A DNA stretch of 64,000 bases from CAYVHB01 sp964450865 (GCA_964450865.1 CAYVHB010000014.1:19471-83470); one strand, 5' to 3'. Counted from the stretch's first letter, positions 34,567-43,559 are shown. The notes: generated from the letters alone by a model not told the origin. Program-made: numbers and translations.

Positions 34567-34898
34567 CCCTGACTCCCGGACAGACGCTGATCATCATCCT
34601 GATGATGGTTCTCGCCACGCTGACCACCCGTTTCCTGCCGTTTATTTTATTTCCCGACCATAAGGAAAACCACCCGTTTATCACCTGGCTGGGCCAGGTG
34701 TTGCCCTACGCGGCCATTGGCCTGCTGGTGGTATATTGCCTGAAAAATGTCAGACTGCTGGCCGCGCCGCACGGATTGCCCGAGCTGATCGCCATTGGCT
34801 GCATCGCCATTCTCCATCACTGGCGCAAAAATACTCTGCTCAGCATCGGAGCCGGCACTCTCATCTATATGGTCCTGGTGCAATTTGTATTCACCTGA
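34563..34898 (+). CDS. azlD: AzlD-family branched-chain amino-acid exporter, small subunit
   Basis: A 111-residue membrane protein with four hydrophobic helices, the partner of AzlC. Family segments are TRFLPFILFPDHKENHPFI, LGQVLPYAAIGLLVVYCL and HHWRKNTLLSIGAGTLIYM. It begins with GTG overlapping the azlC stop (GTGA), and the ribosome site GAGGAGGTG lies inside the azlC end. Translational coupling would give a fixed ratio of the two subunits. Confidence 0.92.
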   Translation: MTLTPGQTLIIILMMVLATLTTRFLPFILFPDHKENHPFITWLGQVLPYAAIGLLVVYCLKNVRLLAAPHGLPELIAIGCIAILHHWRKNTLLSIGAGTLIYMVLVQFVFT

Positions 34899-35167
34899 GC
34901 CGGAGCAACCGGTTGCGGCAGCTGCCTAAAGGTGTCATCCGTTTCCTTTTTTGCAATGATCTGCCGCTATAATGGAAACGAACATCAAGGCAAACGAAAA
35001 TCAGGAACCCCTGTTATGTAAACAAAGCTGATAGCCTCATATCAATAAAAGCAGAAGAAAAATTGCAGATGAGAAACAACAGACGCAACCGCCAGGCGTT
35101 ATAAACACCTGGAGCCGATCTGCCGGGCCGTAGCAGATACGGCCCGCATTGACCAGGGAGCAAGCAT

Positions 35168-35386
35168 ATGAGTGAAATCAATGAAGCTGTGATGGATAAA
35201 CTGACCAAAGTCTGCCTGTGTAAAAGTATTTCTCGGGCGACGATCAAACAGGCAATCGCCAATGGAGCCGATACCGTCGCCAAAGTCAATCAGGCGGTTG
35301 GTTCCGGTTCCGGACCGTGCCGGGGCCGGCGCTGCGGGCCCAAAATCCAGGCGATTCTTGATCAGATGAAACAGGAGACGGTCTAG
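35168..35386 (+). CDS. BFD-like [2Fe-2S] protein
   Basis: A 72-residue protein with the cysteine layout of the bacterioferritin-associated ferredoxin (BFD) fold: C-x-C in KVCLCKSISRATIKQAI and C-x4-C in GPCRGRRCGPKIQAIL. These four Cys bind a [2Fe-2S] cluster. BFD domains also occur inside larger oxidoreductases, where they pass electrons. It stands alone here, so its partner is unknown. GGGAG precedes the ATG. A TATAAT at 34968-34973 is a possible -10 far upstream. Confidence 0.85.
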   Translation: MSEINEAVMDKLTKVCLCKSISRATIKQAIANGADTVAKVNQAVGSGSGPCRGRRCGPKIQAILDQMKQETV

Positions 35387-35420
35387 CCTGCCGGTACCAG
35401 CCGCCGGTGCTGTTTAGCGG

Positions 35421-35460
35421 GAAAAAATGGCCGGCCTGTTTTGCATCCAGGCCGGCCATT
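35421..35460 (-). terminator. Intrinsic terminator of the beta-eliminating lyase gene
   Basis: A perfect 13-base-pair stem (35426-35438 with 35448-35460, AATGGCCGGCCTG) around a nine-base loop. Read on the minus strand it ends in TTTTTT, 52 bases after the lyase stop. On the plus strand it lacks a T-run. Confidence 0.85.
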
Positions 35461-35512
35461 GCTGTTCAGGCATCATTGGAGTTGTCGCTGATCGGCGATC
35501 TTGTCCCGTTCT

Positions 35513-36961
35513 TTACAGACTGTCCCCGAAATCGGCACGGAACTTGGCAACGAGCTTCTCCTGCCAGTCAGAATCAGGGGCCAGGCGCCCGAAGAAGAAG
35601 CGCAGGATGCTGGGCTCCTCAATAAAGGTCAGGCCGCCGACCAGGTCACGATTTTCATACAGCCAGACCAGGCGGTCAACGGCGTATTTTACCTGCGACA
35701 TCGTGAAAACGCGGCGCGGCATGGCCAGGCGCAGCAGTTCCATATCGGCAAATTTCTCGGTACCATCGGCGTATCGTTGCTCGGAAAGGGTACCGCGCTC
35801 CATGCCGCGCACGCCACTGACAAGGTAAACGGCTGATGCCAGCGCGCCGGCCGGATACTGCTGCTGGCTCAGATGGGGCAGGAAGGCACCGGCATTGACA
35901 TGACAGCCCAGGCCACCGGGCGGCGTGATCACCGGCACATCCTTTTTCTCCAGTTCCTCGACCATGAATTTGATGAACTGCGGACCCTGGCTGATCATGT
36001 TGATATCCATGGTCTCATCCAGTCCGACCGTGATCGCCTCCATTTCCCGCACGGACATACCGCCATAAGTCAGAAAGCCTTCATAGAGGGTGATTTTCTC
36101 GCGGATTTTCTTGTAAAGCTCATCGCTGCTGGTGCAGATACCGCCGCCGCGGGCGCTGCCCAGCTTGCGGGCCGAGAAATAGATCAGGTCAAACTGATCG
36201 GCGATAGCCCGGGTGATCTCGCGCAGGCTCATCTCCTGGCATTCAGCTTCGCGGATCTTGTTGAAATAGAGGTTGTCAGACAGCAGGCTGGCGTCGAGTA
36301 CCATCAGGATGTTGTGCTCATTGCAGATGGTCCGGGCCTGGCGCATATTGGCCAGGGATACCGGCTGGCCGCCAATCAGATTGGTGCCGACCTCGAAGCG
36401 CAGGAAGGCAATTTTCCCGGCACCGTGCTCGGCGATCATAGCCTGCAGTTTGTCCAGGTCGATGTCACCCTTGAACGGCTTGTCGCTTTTCACCTCCATG
36501 GCATCTGCCTTGAAGATTTCTTCCACTGAACCGCCGTTGAGCGTGATATGGGCCTTGGTCGTGGTGAAGTGGTAGTTCATCGGCACAAACGTCCCGGGCT
36601 GCACCATGACCTGGGAAATAATATTCTCGGCCGCCCGGCCCTGATGGGTGGGCAGGAAATATTTCGTACCAAAGATTTCCTGGATTTTCTTCTCCAGACG
36701 ATAAAAGGTCTCGGATCCGGCATAGCTGTCATCGGCGATCATCATCGCGGCCTGCTGCTGGTCGCTCATCGCGTTCACACCACTGTCCGTCAGCATGTCC
36801 AGGAATACATCGCGATTCTTGAGCAGGAATGTATTGTTACCTGCCTCTGCGACCCTGGCCAGACGCTCCTCGATCGGAATCAGGTTGAGCTTTTGCACAA
36901 TACGCACTTTGTGCATCTCCAGCGGCACAGATTCACCCGAGTAAAATTTAACTTCAGACAC
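35513..36961 (-). CDS. Beta-eliminating lyase (tryptophanase / tyrosine phenol-lyase family)
   Basis: A 482-residue PLP enzyme that splits an aromatic amino acid to pyruvate, ammonia and the aromatic leaving group (indole or phenol). Long family segments are present: LTDSGVNAMSDQQ, GTKYFLPTHQGRAAEN, FKGDIDLDKLQAMI, the PLP-binding Asp in MVLDASLLSDN, the Schiff-base Lys in YFSARKLGSARGGG and VRGMERGTLSEQR. The family's Arg two residues after DA (DATR) is Leu here (DASL), and the GGG loop differs from classical enzymes, so the substrate cannot be assigned. The GTG at 36961 is chosen over a TTG: GGAGGG lies seven bases before it. TATAAT at 37010-37015 (minus strand) is a likely -10. Confidence 0.9.
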   Translation of the reverse strand: MSEVKFYSGESVPLEMHKVRIVQKLNLIPIEERLARVAEAGNNTFLLKNRDVFLDMLTDSGVNAMSDQQQAAMMIADDSYAGSETFYRLEKKIQEIFGTKYFLPTHQGRAAENIISQVMVQPGTFVPMNYHFTTTKAHITLNGGSVEEIFKADAMEVKSDKPFKGDIDLDKLQAMIAEHGAGKIAFLRFEVGTNLIGGQPVSLANMRQARTICNEHNILMVLDASLLSDNLYFNKIREAECQEMSLREITRAIADQFDLIYFSARKLGSARGGGICTSSDELYKKIREKITLYEGFLTYGGMSVREMEAITVGLDETMDINMISQGPQFIKFMVEELEKKDVPVITPPGGLGCHVNAGAFLPHLSQQQYPAGALASAVYLVSGVRGMERGTLSEQRYADGTEKFADMELLRLAMPRRVFTMSQVKYAVDRLVWLYENRDLVGGLTFIEEPSILRFFFGRLAPDSDWQEKLVAKFRADFGDSL

Positions 36962-37123
36962 CGTTCTTCCCTCCTGCAAAGCCCCCGTGCGGGAGCATAA
37001 GTTGTATATATTATACTGATTTTTTCATAGAATGCATCTTTTTTTATATCTTTCACCCAAACTTTTTCTGTCAGGATCAGGACAGCGCGACATATAAACC
37101 GCAAACCGATAAAAGCTGATCTT

Positions 37124-39268
37124 TCAATACGCCAGCACTTTTTCTGTCAGGATCCGGACAACTGCCGGATCAAACTGGCTGCCTGCGTTGTTATGCAATT
37201 CCTCAACAGCCGCAGCCATGGAGATGCCCTGCCGATAACTGGTGTCACGGGTCATCAGGTCAAAGGCATCCGCCACGCTGATAATCCGGGCCAGCAGGGG
37301 GATCTTGTCCAGCGAGAGGCCCCGCGGGTAGCCGGTACCGTCCGGACGCTCATGGTGGGACAGCACATACTCGGCAATTTCGACAAAGTCACTGACCGAG
37401 CGCAGGATCTGATAGCCGATTTCCGGATGACGCTGGATGTCCTCAATCTCGGTTTGAGTCAAGGTGTCGCGTTTGTTCAGCAGCTTTTCATCAACGCCGA
37501 TTTTGCCAATATCATGAAACAGGCCAGCCAGCTTGAGATCATTCAGCATATCCTTGGGCAGATCCATGGCTGTGCCAATTGCCAGGCACAGATCACTGAC
37601 TCGCTCACCGTGGCGCTGCTCAAACGGGTCTTTCTCGAAAAGGCTTTGCGTAATCAGGCGCAAGGTATTATTCTTATGGCTTTTGCTCTCCAGCAGCTTA
37701 TGCCGATACATGGCATCTTCCGCCAGTTTGTAGATTGTATCCAGCCCTTCGGCCAGCCGCTGGCGGGTGCGCCAGCCGAATGATACCGACAGCATTCCCC
37801 GTTCAACTCCCGTTGTGGCAATGCTGCGGGTTAACCGGGCAATAAACTGTTCAGCCTGTTCCGCACTGGTATTGGTCATCAAAATGACGAATTCGTCGCC
37901 CCCGATGCGGGCAATGATGTCCCCGGGGCGGCATGACACCTTCAGGATCTCGGCAAACGCGACGAGCAGGCGATCCCCGGCGCGATGGCCGAATGCGTCA
38001 TTGGTCAGTTTCAGGCCGTTGACATCGGCCATGATCAGCGTCAGCGGCAGATAGTCCTGCCGCTCCAGGCGGATCAGGCTGTCCTCGTAGTAGTAACGGT
38101 TGTAAAGACCGGTCAGCTGGTCGTGTTCACTCAGAAAACGGGCCTCCCGCTCCAGCTTTTTCCGGTTTTCAATATTGCGGCTGACGCCTACTGCCTCGAT
38201 CTCGGAATCGGCATTGAAACGGAACCGCACCGAAATTTCAATCCAGACGAGTGACCCATCTTTGCAGGACTGCTGCACCTCTGCTACATAGGAGGTCGGG
38301 ATATCCGGATGATGGACAAATTCTTGCAGGATCGAACCCAGATGCTGATGGATCTGCTGGGCTGAATCTGGACTGAGTGACTCATCCATGGTCTGGTTCA
38401 TCGCCTCCTCGACAGTCAAGCCGCGCAACTGGTAAACGGCTGGACTGATGAAAACAAAACGATCCTGACTCAGGTTTAGAATCCAGATGACATCTGAGGC
38501 ATATTCAGTGATAAGGCGGTACTTCTCCTCGCTCAGCCGCAAATCCTGTTCGATGGCCCTTTCATTGGTGATATCCCGGGCCGATGCGTAAATAAACCGG
38601 CCAATTGGCTGGGCCTGCCAGGAAAAAAACCGCAAGGATCCATCCTTGCAGCGATAGCGGTTCTGAAAGCCCATGATCGGATTTTGCCCGGCCAGCGTTC
38701 GCATGGTCCGGGCCGTTTCCGGCCAGTCCGCCTCCACAATAAAGTCACGAATATTGGCGGCCTCCAGTTCGTCCTGCCGATAACCAAGGACATCCTGAAA
38801 CCGCTGATTGACCTTGATCAGCCAGCCATCGATGTCCACGACGCAGAGCAAGTCGACGTTGACTTTCATGAAAGTCTCCAGTTCCAGGATAAAATCATGT
38901 TCCCGGGTCGTATCCTGGTAAAAACAGCCAAAATGACTGATCCCGAGCGGGAAGCAGTGCGTGCGCAACCACTTCTGGAGCCGGGGATAAAAGGCATCAA
39001 ACTCAACTGGCTGCTGGCTGCTCATGACCTTCATCCAGACCGGGTGCAAGGGATTGTGATCTGGCCGGGCCGCTTCCCCCGGGACCGGTTCGCCCGGGGC
39101 CGTGTACGGGTTATGTGCCTGACAGGACTCCATCAGGCTTTCATAGGCTTGATTCTTGTCGATGACCTCGAAGGCGCAAGGTAGGCCCGCGTTGTCACGA
39201 ATCACGCGCTGACAAGAAAAGGCTGCTGGCGTGTTGTGAAAAAAGGTTTCAAAAAGCTGCTGATCCAT
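37124..39268 (-). CDS. PAS-GGDEF-HD-GYP bifunctional c-di-GMP protein
   Basis: A 714-residue soluble regulator. Order: an unusual N-terminal domain (1-140), PAS domains at about 150-260 and 265-380, GGDEF at about 395-525, HD-GYP at 545-700. The cyclase loop ARIGGDEFVIL is intact and has an RPGD inhibitory site before it. The phosphodiesterase motifs are complete: HDIGKIGV, HHERPDGTGYP and the later ADAFDLMT. So both synthesis and hydrolysis of c-di-GMP look possible, with the PAS domains likely choosing between them. The ATG at 39268 has GGGGGAAC upstream. It is a single-gene unit flanked by the lyase gene and a divergent small membrane protein. Confidence 0.95.
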   Translation of the reverse strand: MDQQLFETFFHNTPAAFSCQRVIRDNAGLPCAFEVIDKNQAYESLMESCQAHNPYTAPGEPVPGEAARPDHNPLHPVWMKVMSSQQPVEFDAFYPRLQKWLRTHCFPLGISHFGCFYQDTTREHDFILELETFMKVNVDLLCVVDIDGWLIKVNQRFQDVLGYRQDELEAANIRDFIVEADWPETARTMRTLAGQNPIMGFQNRYRCKDGSLRFFSWQAQPIGRFIYASARDITNERAIEQDLRLSEEKYRLITEYASDVIWILNLSQDRFVFISPAVYQLRGLTVEEAMNQTMDESLSPDSAQQIHQHLGSILQEFVHHPDIPTSYVAEVQQSCKDGSLVWIEISVRFRFNADSEIEAVGVSRNIENRKKLEREARFLSEHDQLTGLYNRYYYEDSLIRLERQDYLPLTLIMADVNGLKLTNDAFGHRAGDRLLVAFAEILKVSCRPGDIIARIGGDEFVILMTNTSAEQAEQFIARLTRSIATTGVERGMLSVSFGWRTRQRLAEGLDTIYKLAEDAMYRHKLLESKSHKNNTLRLITQSLFEKDPFEQRHGERVSDLCLAIGTAMDLPKDMLNDLKLAGLFHDIGKIGVDEKLLNKRDTLTQTEIEDIQRHPEIGYQILRSVSDFVEIAEYVLSHHERPDGTGYPRGLSLDKIPLLARIISVADAFDLMTRDTSYRQGISMAAAVEELHNNAGSQFDPAVVRILTEKVLAY

Positions 39269-39584
39269 CGCAGTTCCCCCGTTCATATCAGTCAACAGCA
39301 ACTGCTTTTAACAATAATTTCATCATAGCACGAACACTGATAAAATAAAGCGCGATTTTATGATTACTGGCCAGCCGCATGGCCGCGGCCGGCTGCAGTG
39401 TATATAATGTTTGTGTTACACTGCCGGTTCCAGATCTGCTCTGGATCAGTAGCAAAGCGTATATATGTAAAACTGCCAGGTTACCTTCAGCGTATATAAG
39501 CGTATATAATTAAGGTATAATACACAGGCAAAATGGTTCAATGAGCGGTAAGGTGAAAGCGCAAGAGCAAGAGGTAATGCATTT
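39269..39584. other. Intergenic region with GCGTATAT repeats
   Basis: It separates divergent genes and contains GCGTATAT three times (39457-39510 region) and a TATAAT at 39516-39521 reading right, without a clear -35. No gene is seen. Confidence 0.5.
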
Positions 39585-39908
39585 ATGAAACATATTTTTG
39601 AAATAATCATGCTGGTTTGTTTTGGCCTGGCCTGGCCGATTTCCATCGTCAAATCTTATCGTTCCCGCAGCACCCGCGGCCGCAGCCTGTTTTTCCTGAT
39701 TGTGCTGCAGCTGGGCTACTTGTCCGGTATCTTGCATAAATACTTCAATTCACGCGACCTGGTCATGATCTGCTACATCATCAATCTGACAATGGTCAGC
39801 ATCGATGTCGGGCTGTTCTTTCGCAATCGTCGGATCGAAAAACGCGAAGAGGCCAGGCTCAGGCAGTCAGCTGATGTGCAGAAACAGCCGGCCGGTACGC
39901 CCAGATAG
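39585..39908 (+). CDS. Small membrane protein with SemiSWEET/PQ-loop-like pattern
   Basis: A 107-residue protein with three hydrophobic helices. The first ends in AWPISIVKSYRSRSTRG, which resembles the PQ-loop (here WP) of SemiSWEET-type sugar carriers; GKS-like RGRSLFFLIVLQLGYLSG follows, then CYIINLTMVSIDVGLFF. These homologues are common in Firmicutes but their transport role is untested. A basic tail with many Arg/Glu/Gln ends the protein. The ribosome site AGAGGT lies nine bases before the ATG. Confidence 0.65.
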   Translation: MKHIFEIIMLVCFGLAWPISIVKSYRSRSTRGRSLFFLIVLQLGYLSGILHKYFNSRDLVMICYIINLTMVSIDVGLFFRNRRIEKREEARLRQSADVQKQPAGTPR

Positions 39909-40066
39909 CCAGCTGCCAGGGCGAACCATCACTACCATGCGCAACGTGACTCCCGAACTATACGCCTGGTTTCTGATCGAACCGGCGAGTGGCCCGTCCG
40001 ATCAGAAACCAGGCGTGTCAAGCAGGGAAGAGGCCGCTTTATCGGATAATCTGACCTGTCAATATC

Positions 40067-40075
40067 TGTTATACT
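40067..40075 (+). promoter_or_regulatory. Extended -10 promoter of the HIRAN gene
   Basis: TGTTATACT fits TGnTATACT. The predicted start near 40082 is directly at the ribosome site AAGGAGGG. Confidence 0.45.
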
Positions 40076-40098
40076 GCTGACAAGGAGGGTTCATCACC

Positions 40099-40557
40099 AT
40101 GGGCAAGACAGTCTTTGTTACGATCACCGGTATGGATCACTACTATGGCATCACACCATACAAAATTGGCCGGGTGATCCGGCTGCGCAAAGATCCCGCT
40201 AATGACCACGATAGCGAGGCTATTCGCGCCGAGCTGCCTTTCATCGGCACAATCGGCTATGTTGCGAACAGCACCTTTACCGTTGCCCGGGGCACATCCA
40301 GTGCCGGCCGGATTTATGACTGTTTTGATACGGATGTTTTTGCCCAGATTCTCTTCATTGTTGGCAAGAGCGTGATCTGCGTGCTGGGTCTCGACGATGA
40401 AAATGATCCGCCCGAGTGCAGCAACAGCCGTTTCTTCGCCAGACGTTTCAAGGATGGGGTTACCCAGTCGGGGAATGGCAGCTTTGAAGACCTGGCCAAG
40501 GATGCTGATGACTGTGAGGTGCTGCATATCCAGCCGCCCCGAGATTTCAGGGTATAA
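40099..40557 (+). CDS. HIRAN-domain protein
   Basis: A 152-residue stand-alone HIRAN-like domain. VTITGMDHYYGITPYKIG, LRKDPANDHDSEAIRAEL, IGTIGYVANS and TVARGTSSAGRIYD match the conserved core. HIRAN domains recognise 3' single-stranded DNA ends in eukaryotic helicases; the bacterial stand-alone proteins are uncharacterised. The C-terminal 60 residues are acidic and variable. AAGGAGG lies before the ATG. It ends three bases from the opposite-strand gene. Confidence 0.82.
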   Translation: MGKTVFVTITGMDHYYGITPYKIGRVIRLRKDPANDHDSEAIRAELPFIGTIGYVANSTFTVARGTSSAGRIYDCFDTDVFAQILFIVGKSVICVLGLDDENDPPECSNSRFFARRFKDGVTQSGNGSFEDLAKDADDCEVLHIQPPRDFRV

Positions 40558-40560
40558 ACG

Positions 40561-40911
40561 TTATTGCGCAAGGCGGCTCCGGTCACGCGACCGGACTGAC
40601 AGCCAGAGGTGGCTGATGGCCAGCAGCGGATGATAAAGCAACATACGCGGGCCCGCATAGCGCATGACCGCGCGAATCTGCTGACGCCTCTGGGGATTAT
40701 AGCAATGCACCGGGCACTGGCTGCAAAATGGCTTGGCCGGACCAAACCGGCATCGTTCGACTCTGGTCCTGGCATACTCAGCCAGCGCCTGGCATTCGGC
40801 GCAAAGCGCTGGCGTGGATTTGGCCAGGTGACGCTGATGCCGGCAATAAAGCGTGATCATCTGCGTCACAACCTGCTGTTCAAACTGAATTTTCTTTAAC
40901 TGGCTGCGCAT
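40561..40911 (-). CDS. Nitrous-oxide-stimulated promoter family (NosP-like name) Cys-rich protein
   Basis: A 116-residue protein matching the PF11756-type family named after a nitrous-oxide-stimulated promoter. Typical pieces are FEQQVVTQMITLYCRHQRH, LCAECQALAEYARTRVERCRFG, CSQCPVHCYNP and VMRYAGPRMLLYHP. Six to seven Cys/His residues suggest zinc or iron-sulfur binding. The start at MRSQLKK (40911) lies inside the end of the WYL gene, an overlap of 32 bases, so translation is coupled. Function is unknown. Confidence 0.8.
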   Translation of the reverse strand: MRSQLKKIQFEQQVVTQMITLYCRHQRHLAKSTPALCAECQALAEYARTRVERCRFGPAKPFCSQCPVHCYNPQRRQQIRAVMRYAGPRMLLYHPLLAISHLWLSVRSRDRSRLAQ

Positions 40912-41905
40912 CGGTATTTTGCCGGTCCCCTTCATACATGGCATACTGTTCGGCAATCATGGCCCGCATCCGGCGGACAACCTCAGACGGCCCGATGATC
41001 TGGGCATTGACCCCAAATTGAAAAATCCAGGACAGGAAGGTCTGGCTGACATTGACCGGCAAATCAGCCAGGAAATGCTGGTTGTCAGCCTTGCGCACGA
41101 TAATATCGTTGCCGAAACGGTCAATCACCACGCCGATCAGGTCATTGGCAAAACGGACTGTCACCATCTCATCGTCGCCGACAAACATCGAGAATGTTCG
41201 CTTGACATACTGAACCAGATTCAGGTCCTCGGCCATGGGGATGCGGCTGACCTCCACTGTCTTGATCCCCGATATCTTATCAACCCGGAAATGAACCAGG
41301 CCGCGTTCCGGATTGTGGGCAATCAGGTAGTAATTGTCACCATCCCAGTGCAGGGCGTAAGGGCTGATCGTATATATATGCCCATTGCGGCGATAACGCA
41401 TTTTCTTGCTCAGGGTATACTCATAATATTTAAAGGATACCTGGCGGTCCGCGGCAATGGCTTCATAGAGCTGATCTATCGAATAATAGATCGATTCATT
41501 GGGCGCCTTGACCCGGCCCGTCACAAATATCTGGCGCTTGAGGCGGCCGGCCTCATGGATACTGACCAGTCCCTCCAGCTTGGCGAGGAGCTGCAGGCTT
41601 TTTCTGGCTGTAATAAAGCGGGATGACTGGACGGCATCCATCAGCAGCTTCAGCTCCGGCAGCTCGAAAATGCGATTGGCTACAAAATAGCCGAAATGAC
41701 TGCCTTTGGTGAGAATGATCTCCAGGCCGAACTGGCGCAGCGTTTCGATGTCGCTGTAGAGAGACTTGCGCTCAAAGACGATGCCCAGCTGGTTGAGGCG
41801 GTTGCCCAGTTCAGCCAGGGTCATCGGATTCTGCTCATCGGTATTCTCCTGCAAGATCTTCATCACATGCAGCAGGCGCAGTTTCTGATTGGGATTTTTC
41901 GGCAT
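40880..41905 (-). CDS. WYL-domain transcriptional regulator
   Basis: A 341-residue regulator: N-terminal winged helix (about 8-75, LLHVMKILQENTDEQNP and LYSDIETLRQFG) and the WYL domain at about 150-240 (VSFKYYEY, YTISPYALHWDGDNYYLIAHN), with a C-terminal WCX-like part. WYL proteins sense nucleotides or nucleic acid and often control defence or DNA-damage genes. The ATG at 41905 has CAGGAGG upstream; in-frame codons before it are repeat-derived and not part of the protein. It is followed by the overlapping Cys-rich gene. Confidence 0.9.
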   Translation of the reverse strand: MPKNPNQKLRLLHVMKILQENTDEQNPMTLAELGNRLNQLGIVFERKSLYSDIETLRQFGLEIILTKGSHFGYFVANRIFELPELKLLMDAVQSSRFITARKSLQLLAKLEGLVSIHEAGRLKRQIFVTGRVKAPNESIYYSIDQLYEAIAADRQVSFKYYEYTLSKKMRYRRNGHIYTISPYALHWDGDNYYLIAHNPERGLVHFRVDKISGIKTVEVSRIPMAEDLNLVQYVKRTFSMFVGDDEMVTVRFANDLIGVVIDRFGNDIIVRKADNQHFLADLPVNVSQTFLSWIFQFGVNAQIIGPSEVVRRMRAMIAEQYAMYEGDRQNTDAQPVKENSV

Positions 41906-41920
41906 GATCAAGCCTCCTGT

Positions 41921-42020
41921 CCGTATCCGGACGCCGTATCTGTATTTGTATTCGGATCCGTATCTATGACCATATCCAGATCTGTTTCGGATCCGTAACC
42001 GTGCCTGTGCCCGTATATGT
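41921..42020 (-). repeat. Degenerate repeats in the WYL gene leader
   Basis: About 100 bases are built from variants of CCGTATCTGTAT and TTCGGATCCGTA; the latter occurs exactly at 41951-41962 and 41986-41997. Read in the gene's frame they would give repeated RYG-like residues. Confidence 0.6.
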
Positions 42021-42027
42021 TTATCCT

Positions 42028-42056
42028 TATTATAGGACAATGATCCCGAAAAGCAA
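42028..42056 (-). promoter_or_regulatory. Promoter of the WYL operon
   Basis: On the minus strand: TTGCTT (42056-42051), 17-base spacer, TATAAT (42033-42028). The leader would be about 115 bases and contain the degenerate repeats. Confidence 0.6.
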
Positions 42057-42085
42057 GAGAATTTGTAAATTCGTCGTGCAATTAT

Positions 42086-42115
42086 TTGACATAGTCTTAT
42101 CGATCATGATAAATA
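42086..42115 (+). promoter_or_regulatory. Promoter toward the lipoprotein gene
   Basis: A perfect TTGACA (42086-42091) followed 16-18 bases later by GATAAA/TAAATA. It would make a leader of about 300 bases. Confidence 0.45.
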
Positions 42116-42366
42116 ATACCTAAAAATAATATTCAATTTCTGCAGTTTCCCGCTCGCATTGTTACCGGATCAGGACTATACTATATGAGTTAGCTACACA
42201 AGCATGGCTGCGAAACGGAATGAATTGTCAATCAATAAAAGGAACGCGGTGACAGGGCCTGCATAGCCAGAAGCTGAAAAGCTCAGCGCTGAGTTGTTAG
42301 CCACATGGCCAGGTTGTGAAAGCAAGCAGCATTGGGTCGTGAAGAACAGCAAGGCAGTCAAAGTAT

Positions 42367-42393
42367 ACAAGGTAGCAGTACAAGGTAGCAGTA
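42367..42393 (+). repeat. 13-base tandem duplication before the lipoprotein start
   Basis: ACAAGGTAGCAGTA occurs twice with a 13-base period, 24 bases before the ATG. The same 14 bases occur at 27602-27615, 33 bases before the symporter accessory gene. Confidence 0.7.
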
Positions 42394-42416
42394 AAATATG
42401 AAAGGTGATGATAGAG

Positions 42417-43424
42417 ATGAAAAACAATCATTCACTGCATCTGATTTCCCGGAAATGGTTCTGGATCGCCGGCCTGGTTATCCTGGCCGTGAGCATGACC
42501 CTGACTGGCTGCAGCCAGGCCGGGGCAGTGGTTCAATTTGAATCGGCCCTCTAAAGCCACAATGCCGCCGCGGCCAGGGAAATCTACAGCCAGGATATCC
42601 GCGGGAACTCCGATCTGGAGCAGCAGGCCAGCAGTGCGGTTTCAGCGGTCCTGGCCAATACATACAGCCAGTATCAGACCGGCCAGCTCAGTGATGACGA
42701 GGCGGCGAAATTTTACGCCGCCTGTACCGGGATCGAGGCATACCGTCTCCAGGCGACAGCGGCTTTTATCGACTTTAAAGACCTGCAGTCATCCAAAGAA
42801 GCTTTCAACACGGCATCCACGGCGATGCAGACCGGAGATTACCAGACGGCTATTGCAGCTTTTGGCAGCGTGATCCCGGTTGACCCGCAGTATACCAAAG
42901 CCCAGGCATTCCTGGCCGATTGCCAGGCCAAGTTCGTCGATGGATTTGTGGCGGACATCGAAGCCAAGGTCAGGGCCCAGATTGCAGCCGGCCAGCTGGC
43001 TGACGCCCAGACGACCGTGAATGATGCCCTGGCGGTATGCCCGGATTCGGCCGAGCTTCTGGCTCTCAGTCAAGGTGTCACCGATGAATTTATCCGTTAT
43101 TATGGCGCCGAGATTGAACAGCTGATGGGCAAGGAAGAATATGCCAGGGCGCTGGCCGCAGTCAAGGAAGCACAGAACTACATCCAGAATGTCGACAAGG
43201 TCAAATCCTGGATCAGTCAGATCTATCAGGGTGCCGGCCGCCATTATAGCAGCCTGATGAAAAATGCTTCCAGCAGCAACGATCAGGCAACCCTTCAACA
43301 ACTGGAAAATGCGCTGCAGGATTTGCCCGGACTTGAAAAATATATTCCGGACTGGAATCATTATTCGGACAAATTCGACTTCGGTGGCTACAGCCTGCCA
43401 TCTGGATTCGACTTCTCCTGGTAA
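42417..43424 (+). pseudogene. Lipoprotein with TPR-like helices, interrupted by an in-frame TAA
   Basis: The ATG at 42417 opens a frame with a clear lipoprotein signal (WFWIAGLVILAVSMTLTGC, lipobox LTGC near residue 34). After 45 codons a TAA (42552-42554) stops it, and the same frame then runs without a stop for 289 more codons to 43424. The downstream part begins SHNAAAAREIYSQD and contains TPR-like helix pairs (MQTGDYQTAIAAFGSVI, MGKEEYARALAAVKEA). CAA to TAA is the simplest change (Gln in FESALQSHN). So this is a nonsense mutation, an assembly or sequencing error, or readthrough. An internal restart at 42825 would give a cytoplasmic fragment of 199 residues. No family name is recognised. 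Confidence 0.8.
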
Positions 43425-43504
43425 GTAAAGAGCGCGGGCCGGTCTGACCCTCCTGGCATTTATGTTAAGGGTTCGATCTCTGCTGCAATACCAAATTATG
43501 AACA

Positions 43505-43547
43505 GGCCGTCCTGAAAGCTGATTTCAAGACGGCCTTTCTTGTTTTT
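43505..43547 (+). terminator. Intrinsic terminator after the lipoprotein gene
   Basis: AGGCCGTCCTGAAA (43505-43518) pairs with TTTCAAGACGGCCT (43524-43537), one mismatch, followed by TTCTTGTTTTT. Its presence after the interrupted gene suggests the gene was a functional unit until recently. Confidence 0.8.
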
Positions 43548-43559
43548 AGAATAGGTTGC

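Larger units (their letters stand above)
41906..42416. other. Divergent regulatory region of the WYL operon and lipoprotein gene
   Basis: No gene is supported. It includes a repeat-rich leader (41921-42020), promoters in both directions, the palindrome CTCAGCGCTGAG (42282-42293) and a tandem repeat at 42367-42393. Confidence 0.6.

Noticed and set aside
34905..34916. Palindrome GCAACCGGTTGC after azlD
   Set aside because: No loop or T-run; short GC palindromes of this size are expected in this composition.
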